This document shows positions 9,171 to 17,943 of a stretch of 64,000 nucleotides of DNA, piece by piece. Every line of letters begins with the position of its first letter. Positions within the stretch are counted from its first letter, which is position 1. The DNA comes from an uncultured Myxococcales bacterium. Lineage in GTDB: Bacteria > Myxococcota_A > Polyangia > Polyangiales > Polyangiaceae. The position numbers and the translations under genes were made by a program. The notes beneath the pieces were generated by a model. The model was not told the DNA's origin. It ran no database searches and saw only the letters and a program-made list of their open reading frames with translations. The DNA lies in the NCBI GenBank assembly GCA_937872925.1, contig CALMUT010000087.1, forward strand, positions 21,585 through 85,584, read 5' to 3'.

Positions 9171-9811
9171 TTCTTAGGACTCCGTGGCGGCGGCGCATTC
9201 TTCTGGGCATTGCCACGCTTGTCGGGGCCGGCGGCGGCTTGGGCGTCGCTCAGGGCGCGGAACGCGGTCGCCAGCACTTCCGCCTTCACGCTGACTTCAT
9301 CAGCTTCCTGCTTCGGTTCGGTAATGGAGATGTTCTCCATGTTGATGATGCGGTCGAGTTGACCGACACCGTAGAAGAACTTGGCTACCTGATGGAATCG
9401 ACCGGTCAGCTCCAGCTTCATCGGCACCCGCGCGTAGAACTGCTCCGGGATTTCTTCCTGCGGTGTCCATGCCGACAGGCTCACACCGGACACGTTGGCA
9501 ACCGTCTGGAGGGAACTCAAGAAGGACGGATACTCCGTAGTTTGTGGCAGGATCTTCTGTAGCTCGCGTTGACGCTGTTGACGATCCGTCAGCTCTGCCA
9601 GATCCTTTTGGAAGGCGAACTCGTTCTTCCGAGCTTCCGCTAGCTCCTCACGGAACTGCCGCTCTTTGCCTTGGGAAGCTTTAATACTGCTGGCTAGCTC
9701 GCCGTAGAAAACGACGAAGTAGGCAACGCCAACCAGCAGAATGAGCCCGGTACCGATGCCCAACTTGGCAACAAGAGGCAGCCTGGCGAGAGCAGAAGGT
9801 TGCGTGGCCAT
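9167..9811 (-). CDS. pilO: Type IV pilus assembly protein PilO
   Basis: 214 residues. A short cytoplasmic N-terminus is followed by one membrane helix (about 16-37), a coiled coil (about 45-90, rich in Glu, Lys and Gln) and a ferredoxin-like periplasmic domain (about 95-190, including YPSFLSSLQTVANVSGV). PilO pairs with PilN as part of the alignment complex that links PilM to PilP and PilQ. It overlaps pilN by one base (TAATG at 9813-9809) and pilP by four. The C-terminal tail is Pro/Lys-rich and probably unstructured. Confidence 0.95.
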   Translation of the reverse strand: MATQPSALARLPLVAKLGIGTGLILLVGVAYFVVFYGELASSIKASQGKERQFREELAEARKNEFAFQKDLAELTDRQQRQRELQKILPQTTEYPSFLSSLQTVANVSGVSLSAWTPQEEIPEQFYARVPMKLELTGRFHQVAKFFYGVGQLDRIINMENISITEPKQEADEVSVKAEVLATAFRALSDAQAAAGPDKRGNAQKNAPPPRSPKK

Positions 9812-10449
9812 TAGTACCTCACCTCTGCTTCGAGTTCGAAGCGCACCACTTCCAGCCCGCTCTCACGATCCTTTTCCTTCTTTGCCGGCAGCAGGCGAAC
9901 GTTGAAGAACAGGCTGGAGAGGTTCATGCGCCGCGCCAGTTCGCTGACGTCTTCTCCGTCTCGAGCCGTGCCTTCTAGGCGCACCTTGCGACCCGTCTCG
10001 ACGAAACGTCCAAGCCAAAGCCGCCGTGCGTCCCAGGATGGGTTGTATACAGCCAGAGGGTTCTCCTTGCGGATCTGGCTGAGGCGATCCGGATCCACAC
10101 TGGGTCCGCGCCCCGGAGTCAGAATGCGCGCCAGCTCCAACATCACCGACGTCGGGCCCGTGCGTGCGCTCTGGAGCTTGGAGATCGCGTCTTCACGGGC
10201 GCGCAGCTGCCCAAGCTCTTCTTTCACCTTGGAGTGATTGACGACCGCCTTCTTGGCGCGGTCAATCTGCGTCTGGAGCTCCGCGTTCTTGCGGTTCTGG
10301 TCCTTAAGCTCTTCGGCCTTGAACCCGTGATACGCAAACAGCGCTCCGACCTCCACGAGAAACAGAAACAGCACTGCCAGCAGCCAAAGCTGGCTGCCCT
10401 CGCTGCGCTCTGCCCGCCTCTTCTGCGGGAGTAGATTGATGCGAATCAC
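9811..10449 (-). CDS. pilN: Type IV pilus assembly protein PilN
   Basis: 212 residues from GTG 10449, which overlaps the pilM stop (GTGA). The longer frame upstream lies inside pilM and is rejected. The N-terminus VIRINLLPQKRR carries the conserved INLLP motif that docks into PilM. One membrane helix (about 22-44) is followed by a coiled coil (about 48-95) and a periplasmic domain that includes a Leu/Arg-rich ILTPGRGPSVDPDRL segment. It partners PilO in the inner membrane. Confidence 0.95.
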   Translation of the reverse strand: MIRINLLPQKRRAERSEGSQLWLLAVLFLFLVEVGALFAYHGFKAEELKDQNRKNAELQTQIDRAKKAVVNHSKVKEELGQLRAREDAISKLQSARTGPTSVMLELARILTPGRGPSVDPDRLSQIRKENPLAVYNPSWDARRLWLGRFVETGRKVRLEGTARDGEDVSELARRMNLSSLFFNVRLLPAKKEKDRESGLEVVRFELEAEVRY

Positions 10450-11522
10450 GCGCGGGTCTCCTTTTCCTTGCGCAAGGCAAGGCCCAAGGCGACGGCCAAC
10501 TGCGCCGCGGACTGCTGCACGACCGCGTGGTTGATATCCTTCGAATCGACCACGATGCGCTCCATGGGCGACCACACTTCGGTGGGCACGCGCGCGCGAC
10601 GCTCGATGGCCTGTGCCAAGGCGACCAGATTGGCGGAACCACCGGTGACGAAGATCCGGCCAATCTCAGCTTCGCCGCTCGTCGCCATGAAGAAGTCCAA
10701 ACTCCGCTGGATTTCTGCGGCAATGGCGTCAGAAACGGACTCGATGATCTGGACCACCTGAGCCGGCACCACGCCGGCGCGGTACGGGTCATTCGGATCC
10801 GCCGATCCTCCGCACTTGTAGGCCTCGGCTTGCTCGAAGGGCACGCCGAGCTGCTTCTGGATCTCGTCGGTGATCACGTTGCCACCGTTGGCGATCTCGC
10901 GAGTGAAAGCACTCACGCCGCCGGCGATGATGTTCAGGGAGGTCAGGCTAGCGCCCACGTTGATCAACGCAATCGTCTGATCCGGAGGCAAGCCTCGAGA
11001 AAACTCGAATAGATTTTGCACCGTGAAAGCGTCGATGTCACAGATGATCGGCTTGAGCCGCGCGTCACGTGCCAACTGGGCGTAGTCGTTTATTTGATCG
11101 CGCTTAGCAGCGACAAGAAGCAAGTCCATTTGGCTGACTTCCGCGCGCTTGCGCAAGACCTGGTAGTCGACCTGCACGTCCTTGATGTCGAAAGGGATGT
11201 GTTGCTCGGCTTCCCAATGGATCTGCTCGTCCAGCTCCGCGGCCGTCATCATGGGCACGCTGATCTTTCGAATGATCACGCTCTGGCCGGAGACGCTGAT
11301 TGCGCATTCCTTTTGTCGGATCTTGGCGTTGTGGAAGACACGTTGCAGCGTCTCGATCACACCGCTCGGGTCCATCACCTGGCCATCAACGATGGTCTGC
11401 GCCGGGAGCGCGCCAATACCCAGCTTCTGGAGCATCAGTCCCTTTCGGGTCTCCTTCAGCTGGCACACTTTGATCGCGCTCGTCCCAATATCGACCCCGA
11501 TCAAGTTTTTCCCTTCGCCCAT
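10446..11522 (-). CDS. pilM: Type IV pilus assembly ATPase-like protein PilM
   Basis: 358 residues from ATG 11522; the frame is open upstream, but MGEGKNLIGVDIG is the usual family N-terminus. It is an actin-like (FtsA/HSP70 fold) cytoplasmic protein with phosphate-binding GVDIGTSAIKV (about 8-18), a second GASLTSLNI loop (about 204-212) and adenosine-motif ITGG-like FVTGGSANL near residue 292. It binds nucleotide and the INLLP tail of PilN and links the pilus motor to the envelope complex. It is first in the pilMNOPQ cluster, so the operon promoter should lie in 11523-11750. Confidence 0.96.
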   Translation of the reverse strand: MGEGKNLIGVDIGTSAIKVCQLKETRKGLMLQKLGIGALPAQTIVDGQVMDPSGVIETLQRVFHNAKIRQKECAISVSGQSVIIRKISVPMMTAAELDEQIHWEAEQHIPFDIKDVQVDYQVLRKRAEVSQMDLLLVAAKRDQINDYAQLARDARLKPIICDIDAFTVQNLFEFSRGLPPDQTIALINVGASLTSLNIIAGGVSAFTREIANGGNVITDEIQKQLGVPFEQAEAYKCGGSADPNDPYRAGVVPAQVVQIIESVSDAIAAEIQRSLDFFMATSGEAEIGRIFVTGGSANLVALAQAIERRARVPTEVWSPMERIVVDSKDINHAVVQQSAAQLAVALGLALRKEKETRA

Positions 11523-11874
11523 GTCGCCTCGCCTTAGCCCGACCGGCCAGCATCCGCCGTATCGCAGCGGCGCGAAGCGGTGGTTTTCTGGGGAATTGTC
11601 GGTGTCATAGATCCTCGACTGGCTCCGGGGCCCGGGGCAATGCCCAAGTCTCACGATAGCCCGGGACAAACTTTGGCACTGTCCTGGAAAAGACGCCAAA
11701 AAAGGGGAGGCAATCTTTTGCTGTCCGGGCCGGCTGCGCCGGGAATCCACGCACCGGGTCAAGGGGCTAGGTGGATGTAGTTCCGTGTCAGATGCCGGTT
11801 CTGGTTATCGAAGCGTCCGTTTTTTTCCGCTTTGCGCGCAGTTGTGCAAGAGCTAAGGGCCTGAGGCTTTCGAC
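11523..11874. other. Divergent intergenic region between pilM and the LysM peptidase gene
   Basis: This 352-bp stretch must hold the promoters for the pilM operon (minus) and the LysM gene (plus). I see no confident promoter boxes. A TTGGCAC at 11672 resembles half of a sigma-54 site but lacks the matching -12 element at the right spacing. Confidence 0.4.
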
Positions 11875-12981
11875 ATGAGGCGCATTGGCTATGTACTGCT
11901 GCTGGCTTTGGCCAGCCTTTTGTCGACCCCTGACGGCTTCGCGGCGTCCAAAAAGCCGAAAACCCACACCGTCTACCCGGGCCAGACGCTGGGTGGCATC
12001 GCCAAGCGCTACAACGTCGAGCTCGACGCGTTGTGCAAGGCCAATGGCATCAAGCGCAAAGCGCCGATCCGCCCCAAACAGCGCCTCGTTATCCCACTGA
12101 AAAGCGACAAGGACGGGACGGAGACGGCCGCCCTCGTGCGAAAGCTCGAGCAGGAAGCTCGCGAGAACGACGCCAAGCCCGAGAAGAAGGTTTCAGCCGC
12201 AAAGACGCGCGCCGAGAAGCGCGAGGGCGCGAAGCGAGCCGCAGAAAAGCAGAGCACCAAGGCAGACGGCGGCAGGAGCACCAAGGCCAAACGGTCCGCC
12301 AAGACCAACAGCAACAAGACCAACAGCAAGAAGGCCAACTCCAAGAAGCAAGAGCCGACCTACGCCAAACGTCCGCGGCGCAAGGGCTATTTGACCCTCA
12401 GCGGTACCGTCGGCAGCTGGAAGGGTGTCGGCGTCGATCGCAAAGGCCGCGTCCCGAAGAAGGCCGCGGACGGGGTTGCGAAGGTGTTGGCGTCCTGGCG
12501 CACCGGCCAGCGGGAGGATATCCACAAGCGCCTGATCCGGATGCTGGTGCGCGTCAGCGATCACTTCGGTGGGCGACCGGTTCGCGTCGTCAGCGGATAC
12601 CGACCCTACCGTGCTGGCCAATACACTGCGCACTCGCGGCACAATGAGGGCAGCGCCGTGGACTTCTTCATTCCGGGAGTGCCCAACGAAGCAATTCGGG
12701 ACTATTGCCGGACTCTCCCCAATGTCGGCGTGGGCTACTACCCGAATTCCACGTTTGTCCACTTGGACGTACGCGAAGTCCGGACCTACTGGATCGACTA
12801 TTCCGGACCCGGCGAGGCTCCGCGCTACGCAAACGCGGGCGGCAAGGATCCTGGGCCTGCAGCTCCGACGCCTGCCCCGAAGCCGGAAGCCGAGCCCGAA
12901 CCCGAACCCGCGAAGACGGAAACCGAAGCTTCCGAAGAACGCGACGCCCGCAAGAGCAAGGCGCAGCCCGAGCGTGGCTAA
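11875..12981 (+). CDS. LysM plus M15/YcbK-type (DUF882) peptidoglycan peptidase
   Basis: 368 residues. A signal peptide (1-23) is followed by one LysM domain (about 31-75: TVYPGQTLGGIAKRYNV), a long Lys/Ala-rich linker (about 85-175) and a metallopeptidase domain of the M15/DUF882 type (about 205-310). The zinc-site signature appears as SRHNEGSAVDFF, the distal histidine as FVHLDVR, and a VVSGYR motif precedes them. The tail is Pro/Glu-rich. It likely cleaves peptide cross-links of peptidoglycan or acts as a murein hydrolase in the periplasm. It is convergent with the next gene, and the two stop codons overlap. Confidence 0.9.
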   Translation: MRRIGYVLLLALASLLSTPDGFAASKKPKTHTVYPGQTLGGIAKRYNVELDALCKANGIKRKAPIRPKQRLVIPLKSDKDGTETAALVRKLEQEARENDAKPEKKVSAAKTRAEKREGAKRAAEKQSTKADGGRSTKAKRSAKTNSNKTNSKKANSKKQEPTYAKRPRRKGYLTLSGTVGSWKGVGVDRKGRVPKKAADGVAKVLASWRTGQREDIHKRLIRMLVRVSDHFGGRPVRVVSGYRPYRAGQYTAHSRHNEGSAVDFFIPGVPNEAIRDYCRTLPNVGVGYYPNSTFVHLDVREVRTYWIDYSGPGEAPRYANAGGKDPGPAAPTPAPKPEAEPEPEPAKTETEASEERDARKSKAQPERG

Positions 12982-13325
12982 CGTGATCCGCCGCGCCGAC
13001 GCTTACGCACGACCTGCGCGTCCGGTTCCGTGCGCAGGATAGCGTTGGTCTTGGCGTCGCGATAGCGCACCTGGCGCGTGAGCTTGCCGGCGGCCAAAAA
13101 GCCCGCGTCGGGATCGAATAGGTAGCGCACCTCCCGCACCTCTCCGGGAGCCGCGCGCGATTTGCCTTCGGGGTCCAGCTCCGAGACCCACTCGCCGATG
13201 CGCTCCGGGAGCGGGTCTAGCTTGCCCAGGCGCTGGTCAGCGAAGCCGGGGACGAAGCGCATCATCAAGCTCACGTAGATGGAGATGGCGACGACCGCCA
13301 GCACAACTAGGAATCCGACCAGCAC
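12978..13325 (-). CDS. Hypothetical single-pass membrane protein
   Basis: 115 residues. It has an N-terminal membrane helix (about 3-24) followed by an acidic soluble domain with GEVREVRYLFDP and ending in a basic RKRRRGG tail. The stop overlaps that of the convergent LysM gene. It starts 17 bp after the stop of the next minus-strand gene, so the two may be cotranscribed. The family is not recognised. Confidence 0.75.
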   Translation of the reverse strand: MLVGFLVVLAVVAISIYVSLMMRFVPGFADQRLGKLDPLPERIGEWVSELDPEGKSRAAPGEVREVRYLFDPDAGFLAAGKLTRQVRYRDAKTNAILRTEPDAQVVRKRRRGGSR

Positions 13326-13342
13326 CAGGAATCCAGCGAACG

Positions 13343-14014
13343 CTAGTTACACAGCGCTTCGAGCTGCGACTGCCAGTTCGGAGAGTCGCAAGTTAGCGCC
13401 AACTTAGTCTCACCCAAGGGATTGGGGCCGTGCGTGCACACACAATACAGCCCCCCGGATTGGGGCGCGCACTTTCCGCCCCAAGTGTCGCAGTCAACGC
13501 TGCAATAGCCACCGGGAGACGCGCCGACGCTGCATGAGCCGCTGCCACCAAGGCACTGTCCAAATTTGTCGATTACCGGGTCGCACTCCGGCGCGAGTTC
13601 GACTTCTCCGCTGAAGGAGCAGCTGATTGGCCGTCCAAGCGCGCAGTCGATGATGTCCTCGAACTCGTTGAAACAGCCTTCTGCCGACGCGATTTTCACC
13701 GCCTGTTGCAATTCGTCCTCACAGTTGAAGCTCGGACAGGGAAGGGTCGCTGCCTTCGCGCAGAACGCCTTGGCCTTCTGATCGAAGCTCAGCCCGCCAC
13801 CGCTGCCGCCGGTGTTCACACCTCCGCTGCCTGCGCCGCCCGTCGCGCCGCCTCCGGTGCCGGCGCCACCGACGTTGTTGCCGCCGGTGTTTGCGCCGCC
13901 GGTCCCGACGGCGCCCACGCCACCGGAGCCCGGAGGGTCCGTCGCCTCCGTCTTGCCGCCGCACGCGGGAAACAGAATCAGAAGCGCGCAGAGCGTACAG
14001 GTTGCTCGATTCAT
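13343..14014 (-). CDS. Cys-rich lipoprotein with Gly-rich linker
   Basis: 223 residues from ATG 14014, which opens the lipoprotein signal (lipobox FPAC); the frame extends upstream without support. Residues 30-75 are nearly pure Gly/Thr/Ala/Val. The C-terminal domain carries about sixteen cysteines (for example CPSFNCEDEL, GYCSVDCDTWGGKC). The linker-plus-Cys-domain layout recurs in this window and suggests a surface-exposed lipoprotein held away from the membrane. Function is unknown. Confidence 0.8.
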   Translation of the reverse strand: MNRATCTLCALLILFPACGGKTEATDPPGSGGVGAVGTGGANTGGNNVGGAGTGGGATGGAGSGGVNTGGSGGGLSFDQKAKAFCAKAATLPCPSFNCEDELQQAVKIASAEGCFNEFEDIIDCALGRPISCSFSGEVELAPECDPVIDKFGQCLGGSGSCSVGASPGGYCSVDCDTWGGKCAPQSGGLYCVCTHGPNPLGETKLALTCDSPNWQSQLEALCN

Positions 14015-14103
14015 CGAACAGATTCTCCGAACGGCACTCGGACTGCCGCGTTCATGAGACAGCTTGGCACACACACTGCCGCTGGTGCAATCCGGAGCGG
14101 AAG

Positions 14104-15315
14104 TCAGGATTCAAAGTCGTCGCCCAGTGCTTCCGCATAGCGCACAGCAGCCGGGATTTGATCGGGCTCGGTCCCGCGCAGGAAGATGTGCCACCGCTCG
14201 CGACGCACCATCGTATCGCAAACGCTGACGTACCAGGCACGGGTTGGGTTGTCCGCGCGCGTGCGCCAAAATAGCCGGGGAAAGTCCCGCGTCAGGTGCG
14301 TCCACAAATCCCGCCCCACGCCCTCACCCCGGGCCGCGGGTTCGACGGCAAATTTGGATAAATAGGGCGCAATTGGCGTGTCGCAGACCACAGCCGCGCC
14401 GCGGTATTCTTGCTCAACGTACACCGCGCGCGGCTCCGCACCGAAGAAACCAGCGCCGAGCTTTCGCTCGAAACTCGCTTCGAAGAGCCCGCTCAGGCGA
14501 GACCGCTCCACGCTACCGTAGCTGTCGTGGCGCGCGATTTCACTGCCGCGTTTGATCAGCGTTCCTGCGCCGCGCACCGTAAACAGCTCGCGCAGGAGGT
14601 CCAAGGGGGACGTAACGCTCACCATCAATCCGTCCACGCGCATGACCAACTCTTGGGCAAGACTGAGCAGCTCTCGGTCGAGCTTCCCGAGCAGCTCGCC
14701 ATGCAAGAGCTCCGCGTCTGTCTTGAGATTGACTAGCGAAAGCGTGTTGCCCTCGAGGGCAAGCTGCCAGGTCTCTGCCCGTGCCATCCGCCGCTCGCCT
14801 TGCAGTGCGAAGCCGCCCCGACGACGGATTAGCGCGAGCTTTCGGGTACCCAGTTGAGCGGCCAATTCCGAAACCCATCGCTGGCGCGCAGCATCCTCCG
14901 CCTGGTCCAGCGCTATCACAGGCAGAACACCGGCGCGGAGCTGCGTCGTGATAGCGGCGGCAGCTCCGGAGCCCACGGCGACGCGCTCCGCGGAAACGCC
15001 CACCTGCTCCAGCCTACGTAACAGTCGAACGGCGCTGGCATCAGCGCTCGCGGGATCGAGCAGTCCCAGCACCAGCGGGGCGGAAAGCCCCAGCTCCGTC
15101 AGGAATCGAAGTTGTTCGACGAAACCTGACAAGCCCTGTCGGATCACCGGCGCGCCCGGGAGCACGATCGCAAAGCTCTCCTTTGGCAGGTTCCGGAACA
15201 AGCGCAGGTAGAACTCCGCCTCGGCGCGCTTTCCCGTGCTCTCGAGAAACCTGAGCACAGCTTCGGCAGCTGGGGGCGGGGGCACGGAAGGCGCGGGCAC
15301 GAGAACTTCAGACAT
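14104..15315 (-). CDS. N-acetylglutamate synthase-like protein (amino-acid kinase fold plus DUF619 acetyltransferase)
   Basis: 403 residues. The N-terminal part (about 20-245) resembles the amino-acid kinase fold of the NAGS/NAGK family (FAIVLPGAPVIRQ, LRFLTELGLSAPLVLG). The C-terminal part (about 270-390) matches the vertebrate-like NAGS acetyltransferase domain: YLSKFAVEPAARGEGVGRDLW gives the acetyl-CoA loop, followed by LFWRTRADNPTRAWYV. The expected reaction is acetyl-CoA plus glutamate to N-acetylglutamate, the first step of arginine synthesis. The kinase half lacks an obvious phosphate loop and may be only regulatory. No other arg gene is nearby. It is divergent from the response-regulator cyclase gene. 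Confidence 0.75.
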   Translation of the reverse strand: MSEVLVPAPSVPPPPAAEAVLRFLESTGKRAEAEFYLRLFRNLPKESFAIVLPGAPVIRQGLSGFVEQLRFLTELGLSAPLVLGLLDPASADASAVRLLRRLEQVGVSAERVAVGSGAAAAITTQLRAGVLPVIALDQAEDAARQRWVSELAAQLGTRKLALIRRRGGFALQGERRMARAETWQLALEGNTLSLVNLKTDAELLHGELLGKLDRELLSLAQELVMRVDGLMVSVTSPLDLLRELFTVRGAGTLIKRGSEIARHDSYGSVERSRLSGLFEASFERKLGAGFFGAEPRAVYVEQEYRGAAVVCDTPIAPYLSKFAVEPAARGEGVGRDLWTHLTRDFPRLFWRTRADNPTRAWYVSVCDTMVRRERWHIFLRGTEPDQIPAAVRYAEALGDDFES

Positions 15316-15498
15316 ATTGTCGGGCAGGACGCTGGGGCGGTCGCGGTCGCTTTCGCCGAACGTCGAGCCGCTTGCTTTCGCGAAACGGCCGGAAGGCTAG
15401 CACCAGGCCTGGGCCAACCTGCAGCATTTGTTGCGGGATTGGCGCCCCAAATCCTGACCGCATCGCCCCGTCCGACTTTTTCGTTATCATCCCGCGCC

Positions 15499-17250
15499 AT
15501 GCATGTGGGCTTGGTAACGGCGCCAGGAGTCCTCGGACAGTTTGTGGCACGAGCGGTCGAACCCGCCGGGCACAGCTTGTCGGTTGCGCCGGACTTGAAT
15601 GCGCTCTTGGAGCAGAGCGTCGAGGCCGTCCAGGTCGTTCTCTTCGCGCCCATCGTGGGCGGCATCGCGGCGGAGGATGCGCTCGGTCGCGCGCGGTCTG
15701 CCGGCATTGCGCCGGAGCACGCCGTATACCTGGGCTTGGACGTGCGGAGCTGCGAGGACGCCCGCCGCGCCGGATTCTTACAAGCCATCCAGCTGCCGTT
15801 TCAGGCTCAGGAACTGCTCCGTGTCATCGAGTCCTCGGCAGAAGGCAAACTGACGGTGCTGCTCGTTGACGACAGCGAGCTGATCCACAAGCACACCGTC
15901 CCGATGTTGGTGGAAGCCGGCTATCGGGTCGAAGAAGCCTGGAACGGCAAAGAGGCGCTGGCGCACATCGCAGACTCACGTCCGGATCTCGTGCTCTCGG
16001 ACGTCGAGATGCCGGAGATGGACGGTTTCACACTGTGCCGTACCCTCAAGGAGCAGGAGGGCACCTCAAGCATTCCCGTCGTGATTTGCTCGTCTCTGGG
16101 TGAGACAGCCGACCTGGAAAAGGGCTTCGACGCTGGAGCCGACGACTATCTGGTCAAGCCGGTGGTCCCCGAAGAGCTCATCAGTCGACTGCATGCACTG
16201 CTCGCCACGCGCATGATCAGCGCTCGTGAGCACGTCTTGGTCGTGGACGATTCCGCTGCGGTGCGCCACTTGGTCGCGGATTGCCTGCGCCGACAAGGCT
16301 TCCGGATCGAGACTGCCGTGGACGGCCAGGATGGCTTGGAAAAAGCGGTCGCGGAGCCACCGGATCTCGTGCTGACGGATTACGACATGCCGCGCATGAC
16401 GGGGTTTCAGTTCGTTCACGCTTTGCGACGTGACGATACGACCCGGGACGTGCCTATCGTCATGCTCACAGCCCGAGACACCAAGCGAGATCAGGCGCAA
16501 ATGCGCGCCGCAGGACTGACCAGCTATTTGGTGAAGCCGTTCTCGACAGACAAGTGCATCGCCATCGTCGAACGCGTACTCGCAGAATCGCGTCTCTCTC
16601 GGTACAAGGAGGCGAGTCGGCTGTACATCAGCGAAGGGGCCGTTCGCGCCGCCGAGGAGCTGTCTGTGAGCGGCATCAAGGGCGAGGCGCGTGCCCGTGA
16701 AGTCGATGCGACGCTGCTCTTCTCCGATATCTCGGGATTTACCAGCATGAGTTCGCGCATGAGCCCCAAAGACGTGGTGGCGATTCTGAACGCCGCGTTC
16801 GACGCCCTCTGCATCGTGATCAAGGAGCAGGGCGGTGACATCGACAAGTTCATCGGGGACGCCATCATGGCGGTATTCGAAGATCGCCCGGAGTTTGACG
16901 AGCCCCACGTGCTCCGCGCCGTGCGCGCCGCGTGGGGCATGCAACAAGCGTTGCTGGAGTTCAACTCCACGCGAGAAAAACCTCTGGTGATGCGCATTGG
17001 CCTCAACGCCGGCCCTGTGGTCCGCGGCGACATTGGTTCGCGATTCGTGCGCCGCGACTACACCTGCATCGGAGACGTTGTAAACCGAGCGCAACGCCAC
17101 GAATCCAAAGCGCCTCTTGGTGGAGTGCTCATGAGCATGAGTGTGCACGAGCGGGTCAAAGACCAAGTCCTCGCGGAAGAAATGACCGGACTTACGTTCA
17201 AGGGAATCGACGAGCCTCAGAGTGCGTTCGTGCTAAAGGGTTTTGTGTAG
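15499..17250 (+). CDS. Adenylate cyclase with one degenerate and two intact receiver domains
   Basis: 583 residues from ATG 15499. Residues 1-112 look like a receiver domain that has lost the acidic pocket. Two intact receivers follow: about 116-235 with phosphoacceptor Asp168 (DLVLSDVEMP) and about 245-362 with Asp294 (DLVLTDYDMP), each with the conserved Lys (LVKP). The class III cyclase domain (about 400-580) has both metal aspartates (FSDISGFT, Asp410; FIGDAIMAVF, Asp454). It also has the substrate-selecting Lys450, which favours ATP, and the YTCIGDVVNRA stretch. It should make cAMP under phosphorelay control in the cytoplasm. No cognate kinase is adjacent. Confidence 0.93.
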   Translation: MHVGLVTAPGVLGQFVARAVEPAGHSLSVAPDLNALLEQSVEAVQVVLFAPIVGGIAAEDALGRARSAGIAPEHAVYLGLDVRSCEDARRAGFLQAIQLPFQAQELLRVIESSAEGKLTVLLVDDSELIHKHTVPMLVEAGYRVEEAWNGKEALAHIADSRPDLVLSDVEMPEMDGFTLCRTLKEQEGTSSIPVVICSSLGETADLEKGFDAGADDYLVKPVVPEELISRLHALLATRMISAREHVLVVDDSAAVRHLVADCLRRQGFRIETAVDGQDGLEKAVAEPPDLVLTDYDMPRMTGFQFVHALRRDDTTRDVPIVMLTARDTKRDQAQMRAAGLTSYLVKPFSTDKCIAIVERVLAESRLSRYKEASRLYISEGAVRAAEELSVSGIKGEARAREVDATLLFSDISGFTSMSSRMSPKDVVAILNAAFDALCIVIKEQGGDIDKFIGDAIMAVFEDRPEFDEPHVLRAVRAAWGMQQALLEFNSTREKPLVMRIGLNAGPVVRGDIGSRFVRRDYTCIGDVVNRAQRHESKAPLGGVLMSMSVHERVKDQVLAEEMTGLTFKGIDEPQSAFVLKGFV

Positions 17251-17256
17251 ATCGAA

Positions 17257-17862
17257 ATGAGAGTTCCAGTTTTGAAGAGTCACTTTCGAATTGCGTTCGG
17301 CACGGCCATCGCCTGTGTAGCCGGGGCGAGCGCGTTGTTTGCCTATACGAGCCGAGCCGGAGCCGGGCCGGCCAAAGCCAGCCGCTACCCTTACGACCCG
17401 GTCTGCGACTGGGGCCGGGTGTCCAATGGCAAAGGCATGCTGGTTCGTTGTCTGACCAAGACCGAGTCCGCGGCGCTTTCCGCGGCGGGCGGTAGCTCGA
17501 CAGCACCATCGGCAGCACCATCACCTGCGGCCAACAATGTCCCAGTGAGTGCCGACGTCGCCAGCGTTACCGTAGACCAGGGCGCGCTTCCGGTTGCGCA
17601 AAAGAAGCTCAGGGAAGCCAACTCACGCTTCGCGGAATGTGTCGAAAAGGAGGGGGGGCTGAGTGCCACGCGCGGCGAAGTCCACGTGCGGTTCCTGGTA
17701 CGCGCCCGGGGTCGCGCAGAGGGTGTCAGCGTGTCAAAGCGCGTCGGTGTCGGAGAATCTGCGGCGCGCTGCGTGGCACACGTGGTCGACCGCCGCTGGG
17801 TGGGGACGCCCGCCGCCCCCATCGTGGGAGGCACAGCCGTGATCCGCCTTGAGAAGCGTTGA
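17257..17862 (+). CDS. Exported protein with AgmX/TonB-C-like domain
   Basis: 201 residues, starting six bases after the cyclase stop, so probably cotranscribed with it. An N-terminal hydrophobic segment (about 12-30) is followed by a Ser/Ala/Pro linker. The C-terminal domain (about 110-201) has the pattern FAECVEKEGGL...GEVHVRFLVRARGRAEGVSV..., ending in VIRLEKR, like the AgmX/PglI C-terminal domain found in myxobacterial gliding and adventurous-motility proteins. The assignment rests on pattern only. Confidence 0.65.
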   Translation: MRVPVLKSHFRIAFGTAIACVAGASALFAYTSRAGAGPAKASRYPYDPVCDWGRVSNGKGMLVRCLTKTESAALSAAGGSSTAPSAAPSPAANNVPVSADVASVTVDQGALPVAQKKLREANSRFAECVEKEGGLSATRGEVHVRFLVRARGRAEGVSVSKRVGVGESAARCVAHVVDRRWVGTPAAPIVGGTAVIRLEKR

Positions 17863-17943
17863 AAGAAAGCCGCCTGGGCGAGGCAATGCCCTGCTGCGGA
17901 TTCCCCACGCAGCGGTCCCAGCTATTCGGGGTAGAGTCCCCAC

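Noticed and set aside
11650..11700. Sigma-54 promoter for the pilM operon or the LysM gene
   Set aside because: TTGGCAC is present, but the required GC-containing -12 element is not at the correct spacing.
11775..11874. Cyclic di-GMP riboswitch before the LysM gene
   Set aside because: The conserved GGGCAAACC and GACGCAAAGCC segments of GEMM elements are absent.
16066..17166. Minus-strand ORF of 366 codons
   Set aside because: Antisense shadow of the receiver-cyclase gene; His/Arg-rich composition.
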